64,000 nt of DNA from Paenibacillus sp. LHD-38 (GCF_031157315.1 NZ_JAVIFU010000004.1:1-64000); one strand, 5' to 3'. Shown: positions 8,269 to 17,898, counted from the first letter of the stretch. The notes: generated from the letters alone by a model not told the origin. A program made the numbers and translations.

Positions 8269-8832
8269 CTATTCGCTTGGTTTTAGATAGCTGTTTATAA
8301 TGGCTCGGATTTGCTGAGCAGTCCGCTCCAGCGACAGGTTCTCGATAATATGCTCGCAGGATTTGCGGTAAGTGACTTCTTCGGAATAATGGCTGAGGTA
8401 GCTGTCAATAATCTCATAGCTCGTGCCTTTGCTTTCCAGCCGCTCGTACACCGTTTTCTTATCCACGTAGAGGAAAATCCGGATGGCTCGCTCACCGTAC
8501 AGCTTGCGAATCGTATCCGCGCCCTCGCGGTTGAGAATAAGATAGACGCTGTTGCCGGCTTGAAGCGCCAAATCGAGATAGCGCCGGCCGATTCCATAGC
8601 GGTGCTGATCGATTTTGACCAGTTCGGTGAAGAAACCGTCCGCTGCCAATTGATCGAATTGCTCCTTGCTGACATATCGGTAATCCATATCAGGACGTTC
8701 TCTATCACGTGGCGGCCGGTCGGTGCAGGAGGGGATATGCAGGATACCGGAGCCTTGCAAGGCTTTATGCGCCGCGGTCTTGCGGCCGGAACCGCTTGTG
8801 CCGGTAAATAGAAATAAATAGGGCTTACCCAT
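8269..8832 (-). CDS. Guanylate kinase-like nucleotide kinase
   Basis: A 187-residue P-loop protein resembling guanylate kinase. It has the loop GTSGSGRKT (11-19), the nucleotide-binding segment SCTDRPPRDRERPDMDYRYVS (classical enzymes have TTRxPRxGExxGxxYxFVS), and a late VYLILNREGADTIRK strand. The P-loop is GSGRKT, with an extra Arg before the Lys, unlike GPSGVGKGT of Gmk. It may be a paralogue of the essential gmk, which is not in the window. ATG 8832 follows GGAAGGAGT. Monocistronic; convergent with fumC. Confidence 0.75.
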   Translation of the reverse strand: MGKPYLFLFTGTSGSGRKTAAHKALQGSGILHIPSCTDRPPRDRERPDMDYRYVSKEQFDQLAADGFFTELVKIDQHRYGIGRRYLDLALQAGNSVYLILNREGADTIRKLYGERAIRIFLYVDKKTVYERLESKGTSYEIIDSYLSHYSEEVTYRKSCEHIIENLSLERTAQQIRAIINSYLKPSE

Positions 8833-8953
8833 TCGGGATCACTCCTTCCTCTTACTTATTATATCGACATTAACCGTGGGAATATTGATTAGTATTTTGC
8901 AAGGGGAGATGGGGCTGCCAAGGCTTGCGTAAAGTGAAGATAAAACCTTTTTG

Positions 8954-8962
8954 TGGTATGAT
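8954..8962 (+). promoter_or_regulatory. Extended -10 promoter of the ABC-F gene
   Basis: TGGTATGAT at 8954-8962 matches the TGnTATAAT extended -10. The -35 region is poor, as is common for extended -10 promoters. Transcription would start near 8969, leaving a short leader before ATG 9014. Confidence 0.5.
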
Positions 8963-9013
8963 ACGAGTGGCTGCTTTTGCAGCTATACTATTTCAAAAAA
9001 GTAGGTTTGCCTT

Positions 9014-10948
9014 ATGCATTCATTGTCTGTAGAACATATAACGAAGAGCTATGGCGAGAAGCTGTTGTTCGAAAATGTCACGTTCGGCGTAGAGGATGGC
9101 GATAAAGTCGGCATCATTGGCGTGAACGGGACGGGGAAGTCGACCTTCCTTAAGGTGATTGCGGGCCTCGAGCCGGCAGATTCGGGCACGATATCCATCG
9201 GTAACCGGGTAACGGTCAGAATGCTGTCGCAGGATCCGGTTTTTGCACCGAATGAAACAACGCTCGAGCATGTGCTAGGCGGTGATACCCCGCAGCTTAG
9301 AGCAGTACAGGCCTATGCAGCGGCAATGGAAGCCATTGAGCTAAAGCCTAGCGATGCCGCACTTCAGGAGCAGCTCATCAAAGCCAACCAGCTCATGGAT
9401 GAGTTTGATGCGTGGCAGCTGGAGAGCGACGCGAAGATGGCATTATCCAAGCTGGGCATTTATGATTTTGAGGCGAAGGTAGAGACCTTATCGGGCGGTC
9501 AGCGCAAGCGTGTCGCTATGGCGGCCGCGCTCTTGCTTCCATCCGATGTGCTTATTCTCGATGAGCCTACGAACCATATTGATAATGACTCCGTCGCCTG
9601 GTTGGAGGGTATGCTGCAAAAGCGCAGAGGCGCGCTGCTCATGATTACGCATGACCGTTATTTCCTTGATCGTGTCAGCAATAGAGTGATCGAGCTGGAT
9701 AAAGGGCAAGCCCATTTCTATCAAGCGAACTACAGCCGCTTTCTGGAGCTGAAGCTGGACCGTGAAGAACGGGAAGCTTCAACGGAATCGAAGCGTCAGA
9801 ATCTGCTGCGTAACGAGCTTGCATGGATTAGACGAGGCGCAAAGGCGCGATCGACGAAGCAAAAAGCGCGTATCGATCGGTTTGAAGCGCTTAAGGCGGA
9901 TGCGCCGAAGCAAGCGGGCGGGAAGATGGACGTATCGGTGGCGTCTACTAGACTGGGGCGGAAAATCGTTGAAATCGAAGCCGTAACGAAGCGCTTCGGT
10001 GACCGGACGCTGATTCGTGATTTCAGCTATATTGCGGTTCCCGAGGATCGGGTCGGCATCGTCGGCCGCAACGGCAGCGGAAAATCGACGCTGCTAAAGC
10101 TGATAACCGGACAATTAACGCCGGATGAGGGCACGGTTGATCTTGGCGCAACGGTTAAGCTGGGCTGGTTCTCGCAGGAGCACGAGGAAATGGATCAATC
10201 TCTGCGCGTGATTGAATATATTCGCGAAGCTGCGGAGCAGGTGAAAACGGCAGATGGAACGACGATATCGGCGGGCCAAATGCTGGAACGTTTTCTGTTC
10301 TCGCCGACTATGCAGTGGACGCCGATTTCCAAGCTGTCCGGCGGCGAGAAACGCCGTTTGCAGCTTTTGCGCGTGCTAATGAACGCGCCGAATGTGCTGC
10401 TGCTGGATGAGCCGACGAATGATCTCGATATTTCGACGCTTACGGTGCTTGAGGATTATTTGGATGATTTTCCGGGAGTCGTGTTCGTGGTTTCCCATGA
10501 CCGCTACTTCCTCGATCGTACGGTCGATAAAATAGTCGCGTTCGAAGGCGATGGCGTGATTACGCATCACACCGGCAATTATTCGGACTATCAGGAGTTT
10601 GTCGCGAAGCACGGCGCAGCTGCGCCGGCTGCAACTGCCGCTCCGAAAACGGCTGCGGCTGTTGTCCCGAGCAGCACGGAAGCTCCTGCGAAAGCGGCAG
10701 GCAAAGAACGTACGCTCAAAATGTCCTACAAGGACCAGAAGGATTTCGAACAAATCGACGGCTGGATTGAAGCCGCGGAAAACGAAATCACTGAAATCGC
10801 AGGACGCATGGAAGCGGCAAGCAGCGACTCTTCACGTTTGCAGGAGCTTGCTGCTGAGCAGCAGCAGCTGGAAGAGAAGCTGGAGAAGCTAATGGACCGC
10901 TGGGCAGAGCTGAACGAATTGGCAGAGCAGATCGCAGCTCAGAAATAA
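9014..10948 (+). CDS. ABC-F family ATPase (Uup/YfmR type)
   Basis: A 644-residue soluble protein with two ABC ATPase domains and no membrane segments. Walker A motifs are GVNGTGKST (36-44) and GRNGSGKST. Signature LSGGQ and LSGGE and Walker B LLxLDEPTN occur in both halves. The linker NELAWIRRGAKARSTKQKAR is the Uup/YfmR-type P-site tRNA interaction motif region. A low-complexity Ala-rich stretch (about 535-560) leads to a C-terminal coiled coil (about 575-640). ABC-F proteins act on stalled ribosomes; Uup/YfmR homologues are non-resistance housekeeping members. ATG 9014 has only a weak ribosome binding site. Confidence 0.92.
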   Translation: MHSLSVEHITKSYGEKLLFENVTFGVEDGDKVGIIGVNGTGKSTFLKVIAGLEPADSGTISIGNRVTVRMLSQDPVFAPNETTLEHVLGGDTPQLRAVQAYAAAMEAIELKPSDAALQEQLIKANQLMDEFDAWQLESDAKMALSKLGIYDFEAKVETLSGGQRKRVAMAAALLLPSDVLILDEPTNHIDNDSVAWLEGMLQKRRGALLMITHDRYFLDRVSNRVIELDKGQAHFYQANYSRFLELKLDREEREASTESKRQNLLRNELAWIRRGAKARSTKQKARIDRFEALKADAPKQAGGKMDVSVASTRLGRKIVEIEAVTKRFGDRTLIRDFSYIAVPEDRVGIVGRNGSGKSTLLKLITGQLTPDEGTVDLGATVKLGWFSQEHEEMDQSLRVIEYIREAAEQVKTADGTTISAGQMLERFLFSPTMQWTPISKLSGGEKRRLQLLRVLMNAPNVLLLDEPTNDLDISTLTVLEDYLDDFPGVVFVVSHDRYFLDRTVDKIVAFEGDGVITHHTGNYSDYQEFVAKHGAAAPAATAAPKTAAAVVPSSTEAPAKAAGKERTLKMSYKDQKDFEQIDGWIEAAENEITEIAGRMEAASSDSSRLQELAAEQQQLEEKLEKLMDRWAELNELAEQIAAQK

Positions 10949-10991
10949 GCTGCTGCAAGATAACATATAGGACAGAGGGGCGGCATTGTTC

Positions 10992-11624
10992 ATGAGCAAT
11001 AACGAGGTTCGTAATATTTATTGTATTGGCCGCAATTATAGGCTCCACGCTTTGGAGCTGGGCAACGAGGTTCCAGATGAGCCGCTTGTGTTCACGAAGC
11101 CGTCTCACGCCATTGTCCCGATGGCCGGCAATGTCGTTTCGCTTCCGGCGAATGTGGGCGAGGTGCATTTTGAACTGGAGATCGTGCTGCGTATCGGCCG
11201 GGCTTACGAGCCGGGTATCGATATAGAGCAATGCGTTGACGGCATGGCGCTGGGCCTTGACTTAACACTTCGCGATGTACAGTCTAAGCTGAAGGCAAAG
11301 GGCCAACCGTGGCTTGCGGCAAAAGGCTTTAAGGGCTCCGCTCCGCTAGGAGAATGGCTGCCATATCCGGGTGCGGCTGCGCTTGCGGAGACTGAATTCG
11401 TGCTTTTGCGCAATGGAGAAGAAGCGCAGCTTGGCAAAGCAAGCGATATGCTGTTCGGTGTTGCTGAGCTGATTCAATACGTAGGCGAGAATTACGGGCT
11501 GGGCGAAGGCGATATTCTGTATACGGGAACGCCGGCCGGCGTTGCGGCTTTGCATGAAGGCGATCAGCTGCAAGCCCTGTGGGCGGGCAAGCCTGTGGGC
11601 AGATGCAGCGTAACGTTTGTATAA
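10992..11624 (+). CDS. Fumarylacetoacetate hydrolase (FAH) family protein
   Basis: A roughly 210-residue single-domain FAH protein. These metal-dependent enzymes cleave or decarboxylate beta-keto acids such as oxaloacetate or acylpyruvates. Metal ligands are visible in VHFELEIVLRIG (Glu, Glu) and LGLDLTLRDVQ (Asp); the family Lys is in WLAAKGFKGSAPLGEW, and YTGTPAGVAAL closes the active site. AGAGGGG at 10974-10980 is 11 nt before ATG 10992; a TTG at 10986 in the same frame is an alternative start. It follows the ABC-F gene by 43 bp and may be read from the same transcript. Confidence 0.88.
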   Translation: MSNNEVRNIYCIGRNYRLHALELGNEVPDEPLVFTKPSHAIVPMAGNVVSLPANVGEVHFELEIVLRIGRAYEPGIDIEQCVDGMALGLDLTLRDVQSKLKAKGQPWLAAKGFKGSAPLGEWLPYPGAAALAETEFVLLRNGEEAQLGKASDMLFGVAELIQYVGENYGLGEGDILYTGTPAGVAALHEGDQLQALWAGKPVGRCSVTFV

Positions 11625-11662
11625 ATTTAGGAAAAGCTTCAAGTCAAAATAATGTGTGCAAG

Positions 11663-11701
11663 AAGACAGTTCTTCCTTACTTGGAAGAGCTGTCTTTTTT
11701 T
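11663..11701 (+). terminator. Rho-independent terminator after the FAH gene
   Basis: AAGACAGTTCTTCC pairs with GGAAGAGCTGTCTT (one mismatch), followed by T7. It leads directly into structured element copy 2. Confidence 0.85.
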
Positions 11702-11806
11702 GAGATATAAGAAAGTATAAATTTTAATGTTATACGATGCTTATATTTCACCGCGAAACGAGCTTTTGCTGCCATAGAACAGTGACAACTGTTTACACTT
11801 GTGTAA
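11702..11806 (+). repeat. Terminator-linked structured element, copy 2
   Basis: Stems: outer ATATAAG/CTTATAT, inner GTATAA/TTATAC, box GCGAAACGAGCTTTTGC, then AACAGT-GACA-ACTGTT. The last stem uses different bases from copies 4 and 7 (ACGGC/GCCGT) yet pairs fully, which is a compensatory change. It ends 27 nt before the response regulator, so it lies in that gene's 5' region. Confidence 0.82.
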
Positions 11807-11832
11807 CAATTTGCATAGGGGAGCGTGAGTGG

Positions 11833-12540
11833 ATGTTGAAAGTGGTATGGATTGAGGATGAGAAACAGCTGCTGCAGGAATGCGCTGATTATTTGAGCAA
11901 GGAATCGGTAGAGGTGCATGGTGCTTCTTCACTCATGGAAGCTGAGCGTCTTATTCCGCAGGTGCGTCCGGATTTACTGCTGGTCGATTGGATGCTTCCT
12001 GGCGCAGTGAGCGGAATAGAGATATGCAAGCGGAATGAAAAAGAGTGGCAGCTGCCCTTCATTATGGTTACGGCGAAGGGGGATGAATTCGATAAGGTAC
12101 TGGCGCTTGAGCTCGGCGCGGATGATTATTTAACGAAGCCGTTTGGGCTTCGTGAGCTAAGCGCGCGAATAAAAGCGGTAATGCGCAGAGCAGGCAAGCC
12201 GGGGGAGGCTTCTTTGCCTGCGGCGGAAGCTGCCGTTATTCATCAGGGTCCGCTCATGCTGGATCGGCAGCGCTTCGCGGCCGAGCTCGGAGAGCAAAGG
12301 CTTGATTTGACCCGCACGGAATTTCTGCTGCTCTGGAAGCTGGCGGCCAATCCTGGAAGGGTATTTACCCGCACGCATCTAATGGATGAAGCGCTTGGCG
12401 ACGGTTTTCTAGGCTATGAGAGGACGCTGGACTCTCATATTCGTAATTTGCGGCGGAAGCTGGAAAGCGGAGATGAAAGGCTTGAGCTTATTCAAACGGT
12501 ATACGGTGTTGGCTACCGCTTTACGGAGGTGTTCAAATGA
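11833..12540 (+). CDS. OmpR-family response regulator
   Basis: A 235-residue two-component regulator. The receiver domain (1-120) has the acidic pair in IEDE, phospho-acceptor Asp52 (LLLVDWMLPG), Thr in MVTAKG and Lys in YLTKPF. A winged-helix output domain follows (about 145-232), with TRTEFLLLWKLAANPGRVFTR and the closing VYGVGYRF. ATG 11833 is about 10 nt after AGGGGAG; the frame is open from 11737 but homology begins at MLKVVWIEDE. It overlaps the kinase by four bases (ATGA) and is followed by an ABC exporter, as in sensor/exporter operons. Confidence 0.95.
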   Translation: MLKVVWIEDEKQLLQECADYLSKESVEVHGASSLMEAERLIPQVRPDLLLVDWMLPGAVSGIEICKRNEKEWQLPFIMVTAKGDEFDKVLALELGADDYLTKPFGLRELSARIKAVMRRAGKPGEASLPAAEAAVIHQGPLMLDRQRFAAELGEQRLDLTRTEFLLLWKLAANPGRVFTRTHLMDEALGDGFLGYERTLDSHIRNLRRKLESGDERLELIQTVYGVGYRFTEVFK

Positions 12541-13853
12541 GGAGCGGGAGTCACGCAGGGTTTTCGCGGCGAGAGAAGCGCTCGTTAGTTCTCATAAGCG
12601 CAGGAGCTGCTTTGCTGACGCTTGCTTGCTCACTATGGCTGTCGTTTTGCGCCGATCGGGCAGAGCAAGAGAAGCTGGCGCTTTTTTGGAACGGGTATGC
12701 CAAATTATTTTATGAGAAAACGGGGAGCTGGACTGGATTTGAAGAACGACTTCAATCCGATCGTTATATGGTTGATTCCAATAAGTCTCTAATACTCAGA
12801 GCCTATGGCCTTGACGGAAAATCTGCTATAGCAGGATGGAATGCCAATAAGAATGACAATCTTCAGGCGCGCAAAATAGCCATTCTTTCGAATGGCAAAA
12901 TTGTCGGTTATACGCAGGCAATGGTTGAGACCCCTAAATCAGCCGCTATTCGCATTGTTATTCCGCCGCTTGTGTCCCTGTTGCTTGCCTATGTTATCGG
13001 TGCTTGGGCGATTCGCCGCTCGCAGCGAGAAGCGAGGCAAACGGAGCAGCGCATAGCTGCTGCGATAGCGGAGCGGGCAGATCTAACGGGCGAGAAGCAT
13101 GCGTATCATCGCGAAGATTCTCTAAATCGTGTGTTGGAACAAGTGGATCAGCTGGCGCGAAGGGTTGAACGGCTGGAAACCGTGAGGCGCACCATGGTGG
13201 CGGATATCGCCCATGAGCTTCGAACGCCGATTGCGGTTATGCGGGCGCAGCTGGATCATGCCATTCAAGAGGGGAAGCCGCTGCCCCTCGAGCGAATCGT
13301 GCCGCTTCATGATGAGACGCTAAGACTCACGAAGCATGTTCGTGATCTGCAGGAGCTGTCACTCGCTGAATCGGGTCATCTGCCTCTGAGCAAAAGCTGG
13401 TTTTCATTATCGAAGCTTACTGCGGATGTTGCCGAGACACTGGCTGTCGGGACGGAGGAGAAAGACATACATACGAGCATCGCCATGGATCAGGATATTC
13501 GGGTTTATGCGGATGAGGCCCGGGTCCGCCAAATTATTATCAATCTGCTCGGCAATGGGCTCCAGCATGCGCGCGATGAGCTGCGAATAGAGCTTCGATT
13601 AAAGGACGGACAGGCTGAGCTGACGATTGCTGATGATGGTCTCGGGATCGAAGCGGAGGAGCTTGCCTTTGTGTTTGAACGCTTTTATCGAGGCGGGGAC
13701 CAGCTCAAAGCGAGCAAGCGCGGGGTTGGCCTTGGTTTAGGGCTTGCGATAGCTAAGCAATTCACACTCGCGCATGGCGGAAGGCTAAGCGTGTCAAGCC
13801 AGTATGGAGCAGGGGCCGCATTTACGTTATGCCTGCCGATTATAGAAGGCTAG
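12537..13853 (+). CDS. Sensor histidine kinase
   Basis: A 438-residue membrane kinase paired with the regulator just upstream. It has one membrane helix near residues 17-38, an extracytoplasmic sensor loop of about 100 residues, and a second helix near 140-162. The H-box is VADIAHELRTPIAV (His about 226). N-box NLLGNGLQHA, G1 DDGLGIEAEE, F-box FERFYRGGD and G2 GLGLGLAIAKQF are present. The signal is unknown. The four-base overlap with the regulator suggests coupled translation. The target is probably the ABC/permease pair downstream. Confidence 0.93.
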   Translation: MRSGSHAGFSRREKRSLVLISAGAALLTLACSLWLSFCADRAEQEKLALFWNGYAKLFYEKTGSWTGFEERLQSDRYMVDSNKSLILRAYGLDGKSAIAGWNANKNDNLQARKIAILSNGKIVGYTQAMVETPKSAAIRIVIPPLVSLLLAYVIGAWAIRRSQREARQTEQRIAAAIAERADLTGEKHAYHREDSLNRVLEQVDQLARRVERLETVRRTMVADIAHELRTPIAVMRAQLDHAIQEGKPLPLERIVPLHDETLRLTKHVRDLQELSLAESGHLPLSKSWFSLSKLTADVAETLAVGTEEKDIHTSIAMDQDIRVYADEARVRQIIINLLGNGLQHARDELRIELRLKDGQAELTIADDGLGIEAEELAFVFERFYRGGDQLKASKRGVGLGLGLAIAKQFTLAHGGRLSVSSQYGAGAAFTLCLPIIEG

Positions 13854-13949
13854 AAATCTGCACAAGTTCTGCATATTTGCTCCATGATGAGTGCATATCG
13901 ATTTGCTAGAGTGAAAGCATTCGATGGAACAAGAGGTGAAGATCGACCA

Positions 13950-14633
13950 ATGATTACGGTAAAAGGTTTAACGAAGACGTATGGCAAAGGAGAAGCAGCA
14001 GCCAGGGCGCTGCGCGACGTTACATTTACGATCAACAGCGGTGAAATGGTTTCCATTACAGGTCCCTCCGGCGGAGGGAAATCGACGCTGCTGCATGTTT
14101 TGGCAGGCATTGAATCCTGTGACAGCGGCGAGATTTGGATTGGCGACGCGCCCATTCATCAGTGGGATGATCGGAAAATAGCAAAGCTGAGGCTTGCGAA
14201 AATGGGGTTTGTTTTTCAAGCATATCATCTCGTACCGGTATTAAACGCCTGGGAAAATACGGCGCTTCCGCTGATCGCATCGGGCGTCCCGGCGAATAAG
14301 GCCAAAACGAGAGCGCTTGAAGCGCTCAAAGAGGTTGGCCTCGAGGGAAAAGCCAAACAATACCCAGGTGCTCTATCAGGCGGTCAAAACCAACGGGTAG
14401 CCATTGCCCGCGCCATTGTAGGAAAGCCGGCAATCCTTTGGGCGGACGAGCCAACTGGGGCGCTGGATACCGAAACGTCTGAACAAATTATCGGGATGCT
14501 GGAAATGCTGAATCGTCATCATGGAACGACCATCGTCATGGTCACCCATGATCCGCTGGTTGCTAATCGGGCCTCTCGTTCGATTCGCTTGCAGAATGGC
14601 CGTGTCGTCCATGACGGAGGCGGTCTTCAATGA
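13950..14633 (+). CDS. ABC transporter ATP-binding protein (MacB/LolD type)
   Basis: A 227-residue ATPase for an FtsX-type permease. Walker A is GPSGGGKST, the signature is LSGGQNQRVAIARA, Walker B ILWADEPTGALD, and the switch His is in MVTHDP. The QAYHLVPVLNAWEN segment is typical of the LolD/MacB/BceA group. The start is ATG 13950, with AGAGGTG about 12 nt upstream; the frame is open from 13884, but the family start is MITVKGLTKTYG. It overlaps the permease start by four bases. Such systems move peptides or lipids or transmit signals to the linked kinase. Confidence 0.93.
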   Translation: MITVKGLTKTYGKGEAAARALRDVTFTINSGEMVSITGPSGGGKSTLLHVLAGIESCDSGEIWIGDAPIHQWDDRKIAKLRLAKMGFVFQAYHLVPVLNAWENTALPLIASGVPANKAKTRALEALKEVGLEGKAKQYPGALSGGQNQRVAIARAIVGKPAILWADEPTGALDTETSEQIIGMLEMLNRHHGTTIVMVTHDPLVANRASRSIRLQNGRVVHDGGGLQ

Positions 14634-17017
14634 TTATATCCGGGATTGTCTGGCGGATGGCGCTTGGGCATTTGAAAAAACAATGGAAGCAGACGCTGAT
14701 CACGATAATGGCGGGAGCTATCGGAGCCATGCTGATTGCTATCAGCGTGGTAAACTATGAATCCATACAGCGCAGCGGAGAAGTATGGATCGAGACGCAT
14801 CTCGGTCCTATCCATTGGAAGCTGACACCGAAAACGCTTGATGGCAGCGATTTTACAGGGCAGGAAGTCACTCATTTGCTGGAGAATGCCCGTAGGGTAA
14901 ATGACGGCTTTATCTTGCTGCCCTATGTGAAGACGGAAGCTGCTTTATTTACGACGACGGTGAATACGGGTGAGGAAGCAGCATTGAAAAACATCCTGTT
15001 CATGGGGTTTCCCATGGAGGATGCGGCGAGGTTGGATCCTGCTGACGCGGAGCTTTGGAAAGAAGGCCTCGCTGATGACGAGCTGATTATCAATCGGAAA
15101 ATGGCCAGATTGCTCGGCGTCGATGTCGGCGATGTCTTATCCGTAACGACTTCCAAACGAGATCGGCTATTTCGAATTCATGCCGTGGTGCAGCAGCGGG
15201 GCTTGACGGGCTATCAGGAATCCGGTGCATTCGCCGGTACGGTTATTGGCACGGAGCATGCTGTTCGGGAGCTGTCCGGTCAAACGGGCGATGGTTATGC
15301 AGCCATTTTGGCAGGAGCCACGGATCCATCAGTAGACTTGCAAGGAATGTATATCGATCCGGATTACCCTTACAAGATTGAGTACTTAAAGCATGATTTC
15401 AAAAGTAAGGTCAAGCAGATGAATTATTCGTTCATTATCGGCATGATCAGTATCGTTGCGATCGTTTCCTGCATGCTGTTCATGCGCCAGGTGCTGGTGA
15501 TGATTGGCGAGTCTAGACAACAAATGTACGGCATCCTGCGGACGATTGGTTTTACTAAAGGAAACATAGCAGCGATGTTTACAGTGGAAGCGATTTTGCT
15601 CTCTCTTGCCAGTGCGCTGCTTGGGACGATTATCGGGATTGCAGGCGGCTACGGCCTTGTTCGATTATTTTATGGGGCATATGCAGCTGAACTGGCACGT
15701 ATGGCAGGCAGCCCAATGCCGGTTCATCCTTATGTATCGCTGGGAAGCGTGGCAGCCGTTTTCGCGGCAACGCTCTTTTTTCTCAGCATGATTTCTGTCT
15801 TTACGGCACGTAAAGTAAGCAGATTTTCTATTGCAGCAGCATTGCGCGGACCTTCAGAAGGGGAGGGGGGAGAACGGGCCAAAGGCGGCAGACGAAAGAG
15901 AATCTCTATTATTTTCATGATAGGACTGGCAGCTTCATGCATTCATTTTATTTTTGCTTTCGTTCAAACTCCTGCTCTAGATGGCGGAAATTTACTCCTC
16001 ATAGCAACGACCTGGCTAATAGCTTGTTGTTTCGTGCTTTTTATTGTTCTGTCAGCACTAGACAAGCTAGCGATCCCTTTGCAAAAGCTGCTGCGTCTGA
16101 TCGGCATACCTCCTTTATCGTTGATGATGGCGATCAAATATCCGCGTCGGCATAGCGGGAGAACATATACGGCTGCGCTTTTGTTTGCGCTAGTTATGAT
16201 GACGATCACCTTTGTCGTTTGCATCATGCAGTTGATTCTCGCGAATGGCAATGTGGATCGGACTAACCAAACCCTATTTGGTTTTGGGGGCTATGCTTCG
16301 TACAGGACTGCGCAGGAAAAGGCGGAAATTGAGACAGCGGCTGCAAAGGATCCGTTTATTCAGGAGCATCTAAAGGGATCGCTGAACATTGAGCCCTATA
16401 TGTTGACGATGATGGAGCGCGGAATGGCACAAGCCGTTGTTCCGGTTACTGAGGAGCTTCTGCGTGATAATCATGTTCGCCTGCTAGGCAGGTCGCCGGC
16501 CTTTTCGAGTGATGAAGCCGCTTGGGAAGCGGTATTAAATGACCCTAAATTTATTATTCTTCCTCATTTTTATATGATGAAGGATCCTTTGTCTTTTGGG
16601 GATATCACTCTTTTAAAAGCTGGAGACACCGTTACGCTTCCCATTTACGAAAGTAAGCTTAGAACGAATCAGGACGCTTGGGAACCGGCTGAGAAGCGCG
16701 AGTTTATTGTTGCCGGCTTTGTGCCCAATGACGCAGCCCCGCTGCTCATGGACTTCTATGGCGCTACCTTTATGCACAAGGCAGTTGCGGAGGAGCTTCG
16801 TCCTTTTGGACATAAATGGCCAGGACAAGATGATCTTGGTTTTGTTTTGTTCAAATTTGATTATAAGGATGTGCTGCTCGCGCAGTCGCTGGAAGAAAGG
16901 TTCGCCATTCAAGGTGTCCTGACCTTTACCGTTCCTTACTTGAAAAACTCATCTTCAACGTGGAGCGCAGCCTCCTCATATAGCTCTTGGAACTTAACAT
17001 GCAAAGTGAAAAACTGA
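14630..17017 (+). CDS. FtsX-family ABC permease, 3'-truncated (probable pseudogene)
   Basis: The frame encodes 795 residues: one N-terminal membrane helix (about 15-40), an extracytoplasmic domain, a first FtsX block of three helices (about 265-400), two or three helices (about 430-530) and a second extracytoplasmic domain (about 535-770). Two-FtsX-domain permeases end with three more helices, and these are missing. The last roughly 25 residues (from about YLKNSSSTW on) are read from the antisense of a dps fragment. The 3' end therefore appears lost in a deletion with a breakpoint near 16.94-16.96 kb. Upstream operon genes look intact. Translation of a shortened, probably inactive protein is possible. 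Confidence 0.8.
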   Translation: MIISGIVWRMALGHLKKQWKQTLITIMAGAIGAMLIAISVVNYESIQRSGEVWIETHLGPIHWKLTPKTLDGSDFTGQEVTHLLENARRVNDGFILLPYVKTEAALFTTTVNTGEEAALKNILFMGFPMEDAARLDPADAELWKEGLADDELIINRKMARLLGVDVGDVLSVTTSKRDRLFRIHAVVQQRGLTGYQESGAFAGTVIGTEHAVRELSGQTGDGYAAILAGATDPSVDLQGMYIDPDYPYKIEYLKHDFKSKVKQMNYSFIIGMISIVAIVSCMLFMRQVLVMIGESRQQMYGILRTIGFTKGNIAAMFTVEAILLSLASALLGTIIGIAGGYGLVRLFYGAYAAELARMAGSPMPVHPYVSLGSVAAVFAATLFFLSMISVFTARKVSRFSIAAALRGPSEGEGGERAKGGRRKRISIIFMIGLAASCIHFIFAFVQTPALDGGNLLLIATTWLIACCFVLFIVLSALDKLAIPLQKLLRLIGIPPLSLMMAIKYPRRHSGRTYTAALLFALVMMTITFVVCIMQLILANGNVDRTNQTLFGFGGYASYRTAQEKAEIETAAAKDPFIQEHLKGSLNIEPYMLTMMERGMAQAVVPVTEELLRDNHVRLLGRSPAFSSDEAAWEAVLNDPKFIILPHFYMMKDPLSFGDITLLKAGDTVTLPIYESKLRTNQDAWEPAEKREFIVAGFVPNDAAPLLMDFYGATFMHKAVAEELRPFGHKWPGQDDLGFVLFKFDYKDVLLAQSLEERFAIQGVLTFTVPYLKNSSSTWSAASSYSSWNLTCKVKN

Positions 17018-17136
17018 GAGCCTTTCACATACCAGTGATAGTTATGGAGTTTGATGTAAAGCAAGCTCCAGTTGGCGATTTGATGGTTCAGGTGCTCTTG
17101 TACGGTTGTCGATTTTGCCGTTATTGCTGTAGTCAT
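16936..17136 (-). pseudogene. dps/mrgA N-terminal fragment (DNA-binding ferritin-like), truncated
   Basis: The minus-strand frame encodes about 66 residues matching the N-terminal third of Dps: [49 protein letters not shown], then EDEFFK and a stop read from the permease side. Dps proteins are about 150 residues, so ferroxidase helices 3-5 are absent. The ferroxidase His in NYHWYVKG is kept. ATG 17136 follows GAAAGGATGATC. A PerR-like site lies 100 bp upstream, so the promoter may still fire. Intact Dps would bind and oxidise iron and protect DNA from peroxide. Confidence 0.82.
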
Positions 17137-17237
17137 ATTGATCATCCTTTCTGAGGGTAGTTTGCGCTATTAACAGGAAGTGAATACGAAATGAATAAGG
17201 ATAAATACGATGGATTTGATTTAGATCAATTCCTTAT

Positions 17238-17252
17238 TTATAATTATTACAA
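17238..17252. promoter_or_regulatory. PerR box upstream of the dps fragment
   Basis: TTATAATTATTACAA matches the Bacillus PerR consensus TTATAATNATTATAA at 14 of 15 positions. It is about 100 bp upstream of the truncated dps start. In B. subtilis the dps homologue mrgA is PerR controlled, so position and family agree. Confidence 0.65.
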
Positions 17253-17415
17253 ATTACATGTTTCCTGTCAATACTAATACACTCATAATCACGAAGTGAA
17301 TCAGGCAGCCGAACATATGATGTGGAAAAAAAAGGTTTATGGAGTGGAGGCGAAGCAGCAGATGGGTAGGGTACGGATGAATTGAAGGGAGCCATTGGTG
17401 CTCGAGCGGAAAGGG

Positions 17416-17452
17416 AAAAGCGCATCGGCTGACTCAGCCGGTGCGCTTTTTT
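17416..17452 (+). terminator. Rho-independent terminator with no gene in front of it
   Basis: AAAAGCGCATCGGCT pairs with AGCCGGTGCGCTTTT (one G-T) followed by T2ATA. No plausible plus-strand gene ends before it; the 150 bp upstream only hold a 22-codon frame with no support. It may be a leftover of the rearranged permease/dps region, or serve transcripts in the other direction poorly. Confidence 0.6.
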
Positions 17453-17575
17453 ATATACAGTCATGCTATTAACTATTTATCGGATTAACAATTCCTCGGA
17501 TTTGCCTGCCCAAACGCTGAATGAGCTTAAGCTAAGCTTGTTAATCAGAGCAAAAGTCAGTGCCGCGCGCCAAGT

Positions 17576-17766
17576 TACATTGTAGTTTGTGCAACAGAAT
17601 CGAATGTTATCCGGGTTTTTACTAGCTACGATGCAGTTTATGCAGTAGTTTGACTCTTCGAAGGCGCATTCGGCGCCAAAGGGCTGATTAGGCTGCATTA
17701 ACTGCAGTGTACACGATGAATTGGAGAGTCGGCAAGGTTTCTGTTGTATTTAATACACTGTACGTG
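17576..17766. repeat. Long-hairpin repeat block B1
   Basis: First of four blocks in the second array. Motif copies are near 17576 (ACATTGTAGTTTGTGCAACA, forward), 17626 (forward), 17692 (reverse) and 17741 (reverse). The spacings of about 50, 66 and 49 nt match those of array A. An extra solitary reverse copy lies at 17822-17846. Confidence 0.78.
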
Positions 17767-17898
17767 TCGGAGTTAAGACAAGGTCATAAATGGTTTGTTC
17801 CGGTAATGCCACGCGCCAGGCTTGTGGTACTTTATACACTGTACGGCTTAGTTGTATCTGGTTCGTAATTGGTTTATTCCCGAAAGGCCACACGTAAA

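Noticed and set aside
17317-17385. 22-codon frame before the orphan terminator at 17416
   Set aside because: No ribosome binding site and no recognisable similarity.
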